Shown here piece by piece: positions 7,693 to 14,032 of a stretch of DNA of 60,993 nucleotides. The translations under genes and the position numbers were made by a program. Positions within the stretch are counted from its first letter, which is position 1; the number at the start of each line of letters is the position of its first letter. This stretch comes from Fidelibacterota bacterium. GTDB taxonomy: Bacteria; Fidelibacterota; Marinisomatia; Marinisomatales; UBA1611. The stretch spans positions 1 through 60,993 of the forward strand of contig JADHUI010000015.1 of the NCBI GenBank assembly GCA_016784605.1. The letters are read 5' to 3'. The notes beneath the pieces were generated by a model. It was not told the DNA's origin and did not search any database. It saw nothing but the letters and a program-made list of their open reading frames with translations.

Positions 7693-8625
7693 TTATAATC
7701 GTTCTTTTAAACGAGTTTGTAATATTTTTTGAGTTTCGAGTAATTGATAAACGATCAACATTTGTGCAATAGCCAAAGTATCGCTATGAGCCCTAGTTGA
7801 TCCTTTAGAATACATACCAATTTCTTCAGACGACAAAGCCTCTAGTTCAGGAATATACTGTGTTAAAATATCCTTTATTAATTTCACTTGTTCGGTTTCA
7901 ACATAATTTGCAACGTCTAAAAATTCTGTTAATCGATTGTGATATCGCCCAACATCAATTCGGATTGATGGTTTGTCATTACCATTTCTTCGTACAACCT
8001 CATTAAGGTCCGGATGAGCTAATGTTGAACGTAACAATAATTTCACATTTAATTGTGATTGGCTATCCGGATTATCTTTAGGATAAAATTGAACAATAAT
8101 ATCAGACCATTTTTTTTGAACCCGAATAAAATCATTGCTTACTTTTTCTCGCTTATTTAACGAGGCAATTACTTCATCTCTTGTATAACCACGTTTAGTT
8201 GTATCTCGGTTAACTTTCCAGGTGACGCGAAGGTCTTCTGGTGGGTCCAGAAAAACCTTCACGTCAAACTGGTCTCGCAAATAATGCGAGTGGAAGCCAA
8301 GGAGACCTTCAATAATAATAAAATCTGTTGGTTCAATATAAACTGGAGCATCAAAGGTGCCTGTGGAATGATTATAAATAGGCGATAATATAGAATTACC
8401 CCTTTTTAATTGGTTTATATGCTGCTCCATAATATTGATATAATTACAGTCAGGATGAAGGGCTGAAATATTTTTTTCTTTTCGTTGTTGACGATCATAT
8501 CGATGATAATTATCTGTGCAAATAACTGTAACTCGTTCTTCACCTACAATTTGGGCAATCCCTTTAGAAATAGTTGTTTTACCCGCAGCGCTATCCCCAA
8601 CAATGCCTAACATAATGGGTCTCAT
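7693..8625 (-). CDS. prk: Phosphoribulokinase, cyanobacterial/archaeal class
   Basis: A 310-aa kinase making ribulose 1,5-bisphosphate from ribulose 5-phosphate and ATP, a Calvin-cycle marker. The start is the ATG at 8625, which overlaps the RuBisCO stop as ATGA; a longer frame to 8661 lies inside cbbM. The P-loop is GDSAAGKTT (10-18). The order [47 protein letters not shown] and [14 protein letters not shown] follows class II PRK of plants and cyanobacteria. It does not follow the hexameric proteobacterial class. The P-loop Cys used for thioredoxin control is Ala here, so the classical light/dark disulfide switch is missing. Confidence 0.92.
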   Translation of the reverse strand: MRPIMLGIVGDSAAGKTTISKGIAQIVGEERVTVICTDNYHRYDRQQRKEKNISALHPDCNYINIMEQHINQLKRGNSILSPIYNHSTGTFDAPVYIEPTDFIIIEGLLGFHSHYLRDQFDVKVFLDPPEDLRVTWKVNRDTTKRGYTRDEVIASLNKREKVSNDFIRVQKKWSDIIVQFYPKDNPDSQSQLNVKLLLRSTLAHPDLNEVVRRNGNDKPSIRIDVGRYHNRLTEFLDVANYVETEQVKLIKDILTQYIPELEALSSEEIGMYSKGSTRAHSDTLAIAQMLIVYQLLETQKILQTRLKERL

Positions 8626-10010
8626 TTGATGCCCTCTGTTATACCTAAATGCTGTTTCCAACCAGGGAATAAATCATCTGCGTCATGCGGAAAAGACTCA
8701 AAAGCTCGTAAAAACTCATAATGATCTTTGGCAAAAGTAATAGGATTACTCCCGCTAACCCAACACTCATAGGCTTGTCGTAAAGAACGAGCGCCAGCAG
8801 CAGGTCCATCTACATGTCCATAAGAACCTCCCCCAGCGGTTAAAATAATATTGCCATGCCCAAGGTTTTCAAAAAAACCAGGTAACCGCAACGCATTCAT
8901 CCCTCCAGAAATAATGGGTGTCGTTGGTTTCATCCCATTCCACTCTTGATAATAGATTGGTCCTTCTGCTCTATCCTGTTCTATCATAAAAGCTGCATTT
9001 TTATCTCCACTTTCCCCTTCCATCTTTCCATAACTCATAGTCCCTACATGAATCCCTGATGCTCCCATTAGTCGTGATAATTTTGCTAAAACAAATGATG
9101 TATATCCTCTTTGTGTTTGAGGTGAAGTAACTGCCCCATGCCCAGCGCGATGATAATGCAAATATTGGTTAGGAAATTGACGCCTAGCCGTGGTAACGGC
9201 GGTGGGACCTGCTACATATCCATCAACCAGAAATGCAACATGGGATGAATATTCCCCAAAAGCGTTTAATATAAATTCACCCCGGGCTATCATTTCAAAT
9301 GGGTCGTCTGCTGTAATATTGGCTGAAAACAATTTGGCGTCACCAGTATCATCTTGCGCACGTTTCAATGCATCTGCCACCAATGGGATCACTTCCTTTA
9401 AAGGCGAGAATATTTGATTCCCCTGAGGCTCATCATTTTTAATAAAATCACCTCCTAGCCAAAATTCATAAGCTGCTTTGGCGAATGGTTCAGGCCGTAA
9501 ACCCAATTTTGGCTTAATAATAGTCCCAGCAATAAATCCACCATTTTCAGAGGGGCGACCTAATATTTTCCATAAATCAGCTATACCCATCGAAGGTCCA
9601 TCATAAAGAGATAACATACTTGGGGGAATATAAAAATCAATCATTTTGGCATATTCTACATCACCCATTCCTTGATTATTTCCAATTGTTAATGTGAGGA
9701 AAGATGCTACCATTGTTTTTTGGTCTGTTATATTTCTGTCAAATAATTCATTCGGATAAGCAATTTTCATTAATTCTTTTTCTTCATCAACTTCATAGAC
9801 CAACGCATCCACCCCTAGTGTAAAATCGTCTGTTGTGCATATTTCCACATTAGTACCTGTTGATGATTCGGCTGAAAAATGAGCTGCTGTTTCTAAATAA
9901 CCGTATCCATCTTTTGGTTTCATGATATAGGCAACGAGAATATGATTGCCATCATCGATTAGTTCTTTTTCATTCAGGTTTAAATTTGTATATCTATTTG
10001 ATTGATCCAT
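8622..10010 (-). CDS. cbbM: Ribulose-1,5-bisphosphate carboxylase/oxygenase, form II large subunit
   Basis: A 462-aa form II RuBisCO that fixes CO2 on ribulose 1,5-bisphosphate as a large-subunit-only enzyme. It is nearly collinear with the Rhodospirillum rubrum enzyme as I recall it, and the key residues fall at the same numbers: Glu48, Asn111, Lys166 in [11 protein letters not shown], carbamylated Lys191 with Asp193 and Glu194 in [10 protein letters not shown], His287 in HYHRAGHG, Lys329 in YGKMEGE and Ser368 in ISGGMN. The complete active site argues for a real carboxylase and against a form IV RuBisCO-like protein. It is the first gene of the cbb operon and overlaps prk by 4 bp. No small subunit, activase or carboxysome gene is nearby. 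Confidence 0.98.
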   Translation of the reverse strand: MDQSNRYTNLNLNEKELIDDGNHILVAYIMKPKDGYGYLETAAHFSAESSTGTNVEICTTDDFTLGVDALVYEVDEEKELMKIAYPNELFDRNITDQKTMVASFLTLTIGNNQGMGDVEYAKMIDFYIPPSMLSLYDGPSMGIADLWKILGRPSENGGFIAGTIIKPKLGLRPEPFAKAAYEFWLGGDFIKNDEPQGNQIFSPLKEVIPLVADALKRAQDDTGDAKLFSANITADDPFEMIARGEFILNAFGEYSSHVAFLVDGYVAGPTAVTTARRQFPNQYLHYHRAGHGAVTSPQTQRGYTSFVLAKLSRLMGASGIHVGTMSYGKMEGESGDKNAAFMIEQDRAEGPIYYQEWNGMKPTTPIISGGMNALRLPGFFENLGHGNIILTAGGGSYGHVDGPAAGARSLRQAYECWVSGSNPITFAKDHYEFLRAFESFPHDADDLFPGWKQHLGITEGIK

Positions 10011-10039
10011 TTTAGCATCCTATATATTTATCAACTTTA

Positions 10040-10055
10040 TACAAAGTCTATTCCA
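10040..10055 (-). promoter_or_regulatory. Sigma54-like -24/-12 promoter of the cbb operon
   Basis: On the minus strand TGGAATAGACTTTGTA matches the sigma54 consensus TGGCACRNNNNTTGCW at the GG, the A at position 5, the purine, TTG and the final A, with exact GG-to-TTG spacing. The -12 C is a T. Transcription would start about 18 nt upstream of the cbbM ATG, leaving room for the AGGATG ribosome site. Its position fits the GAFTGA-type activator encoded immediately upstream. The call rests on one imperfect match plus context. Confidence 0.5.
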
Positions 10056-10154
10056 TTCTAGATAAATGATAAATAAATCTCCGCTTAGTCATGTATTATC
10101 AATATGTTATAAATCATATTGACCTAATTAATCTTTTTGAATATTTCCTTATAG

Positions 10155-10172
10155 TGCGCCACAGTTGGCGCA
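10155..10172. promoter_or_regulatory. Activator-site candidate 1: perfect 7-4-7 inverted repeat
   Basis: TGCGCCA-CAGT-TGGCGCA has perfect 7-bp arms around a 4-bp spacer. Its G+C content stands out in an AT-rich intergenic region. It lies about 145 bp upstream of cbbM and about 100 bp upstream of the sigma54-like promoter, a normal place for an enhancer site of a sigma54 activator. Two relatives with the same geometry follow. Confidence 0.6.
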
Positions 10173-10214
10173 TTTATATATTATTAAATGATGTATTAAG
10201 ACGGAAATGGGTAT

Positions 10215-10232
10215 TGCGCCACTATTGACTCA
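10215..10232. promoter_or_regulatory. Activator-site candidate 2 (7-4-7, one degenerate arm)
   Basis: TGCGCCA-CTAT-TGACTCA keeps the first arm of site 1 exactly. The second arm differs at two positions. The centre-to-centre distance to site 1 is 60 bp and to site 3 is 23 bp. Confidence 0.55.
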
Positions 10233-10237
10233 TATTA

Positions 10238-10255
10238 TGTGTCACTATTGGCGCA
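10238..10255. promoter_or_regulatory. Activator-site candidate 3 (7-4-7), overlapping the regulator stop
   Basis: TGTGTCA-CTAT-TGGCGCA has one exact arm and one degenerate arm, the mirror image of site 2. It includes the stop codon of the sigma54 activator gene. Together the three sites give the consensus TGYGYCA-N4-TGRCKCA. Confidence 0.55.
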
Positions 10256-11327
10256 TATTTTTGGGTACAATTGAATACTTCTCCAGTAATCGATGAAAAG
10301 TTCGTCTTGAAATTTTTGCATCTTTAGCAGATGCAACAACATTTCCATTATTATTTTTTAAGTAATAAATGAGTAATTTCTTTTCATATTCATCAGAAAT
10401 TGCATTACGGTTTTCAATCAAGGATTTTGAACCTGAAGAAATTTGAGGGTTGGTTGTTACTTGAAGCGGCAGTGCTTCTGCAGATATTTCTGAACCCGAA
10501 GATAGAACAACTGAGCGTTCAATTACATTTTTTAGTTCTCTTAAATTTCCTGGCCATGAATAAGTTTGCAAAACGGTAATTGCATCCGAGCTAATACTAT
10601 CCACTTGAATATTTACTTTTGCGACAGCCTCTTTCAGAAAATAATTAGCAAATAATTCTATATCCTCAACTCGTTGTTTTAATGGCGGAATTGTTATTGT
10701 AAAAGTATTAAATCGATAAAAAAGATCACCGCGGAATTCCCCTTTTTGAATAGCTGATTCTATATCTCGATTTGTAGCTGCAATAACTCTTACATTTACA
10801 ATTTTTGATTTTACAGCACCCACTCTTCTGATTTCTCCTGTCTGTAAAAACCGAAGCAATTTCGCTTGTACTTCAAGTTCCATATCTCCTATTTCATCCA
10901 AAAATACGGTTCCATCATCTGCTTTTTCTAATAACCCGATTTTATCAGAACCAGCGCCCGTAAAAGCACCTTTCTTATGTCCAAATAATTCGCTCTCTAC
11001 CAAGGATGGAGTTAAAGCTGTACAATTGATTATGACAAATGGTTTATTAATTAACCTGCTATTGCGATGGATTGCTCTGGCAACAACTTCTTTCCCAGTA
11101 CCCGTTTCACCTCGAATTAATACAGATGTGGGCGTTGGAGCCACTTTCTTAATTAATTGCGATATTTCTATCATGGATGAGTTAGACCCTACAATAAATT
11201 CATCTGCACTTTTATCGCCAATTTCAAGTTGAGATTGAAGAATTTCATTTTGGCGTTTTGCAGAAATCAAGTCCCAAACTAACCTTGCTGAATCCCCCCC
11301 CGATAACATCAACCATTTTGGAAACAT
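10245..11327 (-). CDS. Sigma54-dependent transcriptional activator, AAA+ and DNA-binding part
   Basis: This frame (up to 360 aa) holds a complete central AAA+ domain: Walker A GETGTGKE (73-80), the sigma54-contacting GAFTGA loop (120-125), Walker B VFLDEIGD (141-148) and the arginine-finger region FRGDLFYR. A Fis-type helix-turn-helix follows (about 331-354, with SRRTFHRLLEKY). The first 13 residues have no good start. Residues from about 12 (DSARLVWDLISAKRQNE) read as a direct continuation of the 11245-11592 frame if one G is removed from a G8 run. I therefore regard the two frames as one gene of about 460 codons. It lies upstream of cbbM with operator-like sites between them, so regulation of the cbb operon is likely. 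Confidence 0.85.
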   Translation of the reverse strand: MFPKWLMLSGGDSARLVWDLISAKRQNEILQSQLEIGDKSADEFIVGSNSSMIEISQLIKKVAPTPTSVLIRGETGTGKEVVARAIHRNSRLINKPFVIINCTALTPSLVESELFGHKKGAFTGAGSDKIGLLEKADDGTVFLDEIGDMELEVQAKLLRFLQTGEIRRVGAVKSKIVNVRVIAATNRDIESAIQKGEFRGDLFYRFNTFTITIPPLKQRVEDIELFANYFLKEAVAKVNIQVDSISSDAITVLQTYSWPGNLRELKNVIERSVVLSSGSEISAEALPLQVTTNPQISSGSKSLIENRNAISDEYEKKLLIYYLKNNNGNVVASAKDAKISRRTFHRLLEKYSIVPKNMRQ

Positions 11328-11592
11328 TTGACTCTAATTCTACTTGTAATCGCTGGTCTCCAGTAACATTAATAATAATGGATGGGTTAAAATTCAAAAT
11401 TAATGTATTGTAATCAGTTGAAAATGGTATTTCTAATTTGCTTGCATTTTCTCGAATAGCAGCATTCATATTTTTATCTACAACGCCAATTACATCATAG
11501 TTTGGTTCATTATGGAATAACCCTAAAAGATTTATTCCTCCTTCACCACCTCCAATAATGAGAACTCTCTTCTTATTTCTGATTATATCCAT
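11245..11592 (-). CDS. N-terminal Rossmann-like sensor domain of the sigma54 activator (frameshifted)
   Basis: This 115-aa frame starts MDIIRNKKRVLIIGGGEGG. Residues 14-19 form a GxGxxG dinucleotide-binding loop, with an acidic residue at the end of the next strand (VIGVVDKN), the usual NAD-type choice. A second alpha/beta unit follows and ends in IINVTGDQRLQVELES. The last 19 or so residues after VDVIGG look like out-of-frame translation. With one G fewer at 11294-11301 the protein would run straight into the AAA+ domain. It would then be a redox- or NAD(P)(H)-sensing activator. NAD binding is inferred from motif only; CoA or another nucleotide is possible. Confidence 0.72.
   Translation of the reverse strand: MDIIRNKKRVLIIGGGEGGINLLGLFHNEPNYDVIGVVDKNMNAAIRENASKLEIPFSTDYNTLILNFNPSIIINVTGDQRLQVELESNVSKMVDVIGGGFSKVSLGLDFCKTPK
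11294..11301 (-). other. G8 homopolymer (C8 on plus) at the frameshift
   Basis: An eight-base run sits where the coding frame changes from the Rossmann part to the AAA+ part. Seven bases would give VDVIGGDSARLVWDL with no interruption. The candidates are a sequencing or assembly error, a phase-variable tract, or a programmed shift. Confidence 0.75.
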
Positions 11593-11647
11593 AGCATATT
11601 TCCCTTAATGCTAAAGGTTTTAAATTCCCAATTCAATCATTATTTTA

Positions 11648-12301
11648 CTATGTTTTTGGTCCTAATGCTTGGTCCAAGCGAATGAGAGATTCATCAAAAT
11701 TATTTTCTGTTACTTGAATGGGTGATTTAAACGTTATTTGAATAGTGGAATATGGGAGTGGCACTCTTTTATTATCCCAATTATTTTTTAATTGAAAGAA
11801 ATGATTCCCTGTAATGACTATCGGAATTATGGGTCTATTAGATTGTTCACTTATATGCAAAACCCCTTTTTTTACCTTAAATATGGGTCCGTACGGTCCA
11901 TCTACAGCAATGGCAGTCGATCTTCCATTTTTTAATTTTTCAACAATTTTATTGGCTGCATCTCTTCCACCATGTCCAGTAGAACCAAGGACAACATTTG
12001 CTCCTGACCATCTCATAACTAAAATTGGATAAAGCATATTCCATGCTGGATGAGCTAATTCGACATATCCTTTCCCCGTTATTCGTGTTAACCAATAACA
12101 GGTTCCATTTCGATGCCATACGGCAATAATGTGGCTTGGATTATTATTTATATGGTGCTGTCCATCTATTTCAAATTTGCACGTTTTCTTAATCAGCAAC
12201 CAATATAAATAGAGGATACCGCCTAAAACAAATGAAAGGGGATAATAAAATGGTGTAACCCAAAATGGGATTGTATCTATTGTAGTATTTTTTTTAAGCA
12301 T
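11648..12301 (-). CDS. DUF374-type lysophospholipid acyltransferase-like protein
   Basis: A 217-aa protein with an N-terminal hydrophobic segment (about 15-37) that would anchor it to the inner membrane. The catalytic-type His is in AVWHRNGT (His63). Further motifs are GHGGRDAAN, and AVDGPYGPIFKVKKGVLHIS (133-152), the DGP-x-GP-x4-K-x-G signature of DUF374 acyltransferases. The family is related to LPLAT enzymes acting on lipid A or lysophospholipids; the acyl acceptor is unknown. It lies 19 bp after the M19 dipeptidase gene on the same strand, so the two may be co-transcribed. Confidence 0.82.
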   Translation of the reverse strand: MLKKNTTIDTIPFWVTPFYYPLSFVLGGILYLYWLLIKKTCKFEIDGQHHINNNPSHIIAVWHRNGTCYWLTRITGKGYVELAHPAWNMLYPILVMRWSGANVVLGSTGHGGRDAANKIVEKLKNGRSTAIAVDGPYGPIFKVKKGVLHISEQSNRPIIPIVITGNHFFQLKNNWDNKRVPLPYSTIQITFKSPIQVTENNFDESLIRLDQALGPKT

Positions 12302-12320
12302 TCAATTCGTTATCATTAGA

Positions 12321-13490
12321 TTAGCCAACCACATCTTTAAAAATGCGTTTAAAATTTCCTCCCAGTATTTTTGCCACATCTTTTTCTGAATAACCGCGCT
12401 CTAACAATTTTTCTGTAATTACCGGCATTTTGGTTATATTTTCAATTCCATTTGGTAATATGCCTACACCATCCCAATCAGCGCCTATGCCCACGTGATC
12501 CGCCCCAATTAATGTTGCAATATAATCAATATGATCAATCACTGCATCCACATTTGGCACAACCTTCTGTAAAGCTGAATTCATCATTTCACTTTCTTTA
12601 TACCAAAATTCATCTCCATCAGGATTATATAATTGGGCTAATGAATCTGACATTTCTTTGAAAGTTGCTTTCACAGTAGCTGCTTTTTTCTCATAGGTAG
12701 AATCAATATAACCGGGATAAAAATTGACAAACACAACTCCACCATTATTTTTTATCCCCAATAATTGTTCATCTGTTAAATTTCTATAATGGGGACAAAG
12801 TGCATCTACCGAAGAATGAGAGGCAATAATGGGTTTATTGGTTATTTCTAACACATCCCAAAAAGTTTGTTCTCCCGCGTGAGATACATCCACAATGACG
12901 CCTAATTGATTGCATCGCATAACAACATCTTTGCCAAAACCTGTCAGTCCTGTAAAAGATAGTTTATCTTTATTTATTGTTTCATCTTTTGCCGATGTCG
13001 CCCAATCAGTTGAATTATTCCAAGTCAACCCTAAATATCGCATACCACGTTTTTGAAGTGACTCTAATTTATCTAAACTATTTTCTATTGAATGTCCACC
13101 TTCAACACCAATTGCACAGGATAAAATATTATGTTGTTCATTGTATACCACATCTTGGTAATTCAATGGAATCGCCCACTGTTTTGGCACTTGTTTACAT
13201 AAAGACTCAAGTTGACTTATCATGGCATTGGCACGACTAAAATATTCTCCGTCACCAAATTCATACGGGGATACCCAAATGGAAAAAACTTGTAAATCCA
13301 TGCCACCTTTTTTGAATTTGACTAAATCAGAATGACTTTCAGGCAAATCAGTTAAAATATCTCTGCCAGTCATGGATCGCAACAGCACATCATTATGCGT
13401 ATCTGCTACAAAGGATGCTTCATGGAAATTCGTTTGCTTTTGATCACACGCCAATAAAATAAACATTGAGGTGAATATAAAATTTTTCAT
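12321..13490 (-). CDS. Membrane dipeptidase (peptidase family M19), lipoprotein
   Basis: A 389-aa zinc dipeptidase of the renal-dipeptidase family. The start at 13490 gives MKNFIFTSMFILLACDQ, a lipoprotein signal with lipobox LLAC, so the enzyme is probably membrane-anchored in the periplasm. Metal-site motifs are VADTHNDVLLR, GVEGGHSIENS, VDVSHAGEQTFWDV and ASHSSVDALCPHYRNL, followed by HVGIGADWDGVG. The frame is open upstream to 13538, but that part belongs to the SDR relic. The start codon follows the relic's stop by one base, which suggests this gene once followed an intact SDR gene in an operon. Confidence 0.92.
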   Translation of the reverse strand: MKNFIFTSMFILLACDQKQTNFHEASFVADTHNDVLLRSMTGRDILTDLPESHSDLVKFKKGGMDLQVFSIWVSPYEFGDGEYFSRANAMISQLESLCKQVPKQWAIPLNYQDVVYNEQHNILSCAIGVEGGHSIENSLDKLESLQKRGMRYLGLTWNNSTDWATSAKDETINKDKLSFTGLTGFGKDVVMRCNQLGVIVDVSHAGEQTFWDVLEITNKPIIASHSSVDALCPHYRNLTDEQLLGIKNNGGVVFVNFYPGYIDSTYEKKAATVKATFKEMSDSLAQLYNPDGDEFWYKESEMMNSALQKVVPNVDAVIDHIDYIATLIGADHVGIGADWDGVGILPNGIENITKMPVITEKLLERGYSEKDVAKILGGNFKRIFKDVVG

Positions 13491-13491
13491 A

Positions 13492-13785
<294 letters not shown>

Positions 13786-13916
13786 TTATTTTATGGTTAT
13801 TTGAAGGGGGGAATACAGAGAAATCCTTTATTCTCCAAAAAAGCAATATGTGTTTTTTAATGTTCAATTTCATTGTCGACCTACCATATAACTCCGCGAT
13901 TACGAACCATAATAGA

Positions 13917-13930
13917 ATGTAATATTACAT
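13917..13930. promoter_or_regulatory. 14-bp perfect palindrome upstream of the S8 peptidase gene
   Basis: ATGTAATATTACAT is a perfect palindrome about 103 bp before the peptidase start. It could be an operator or be left from the insertion event. The region 13786-14032 otherwise shows no gene. Confidence 0.35.
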
Positions 13931-13932
13931 AT

Positions 13933-13959
13933 TATAGCATTGCTTCGCTATATGCTATA
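13933..13959. repeat. Inverted repeat with 8-bp perfect arms
   Basis: TATAGCAT (13933-13940) and ATGCTATA (13952-13959) are perfect arms around 11 bases. It begins two bases after the preceding palindrome and lies 73 bp upstream of the S8 gene. There is no T-run, so it is not a simple terminator. An operator or recombination remnant is possible. Confidence 0.4.
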
Positions 13960-14032
13960 TGAGTGTTTTTATTAGGATAATTTCAATAAGGTTTATAAGT
14001 TTATGTTACTACAAATAATACGGGATATTTGA

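Noticed and set aside
8622..10010. RuBisCO-like protein (form IV) or archaeal AMP-pathway RuBisCO
   Set aside because: All catalytic residues match form II numbering, and PRK is encoded directly downstream with no AMP-phosphorylase genes.
10011..10244. LysR-type CbbR or its TN11A site near cbbM
   Set aside because: No LysR gene is present in the window and no T-N11-A dyad stood out; the 7-4-7 sites fit the sigma54 activator better.
10245..11592. Programmed ribosomal frameshift in the sigma54 activator
   Set aside because: No clear stimulatory stem or internal ribosome site was recognised next to the G8 run; sequencing error or tract-length variation is simpler, so this is kept only as a minor alternative.
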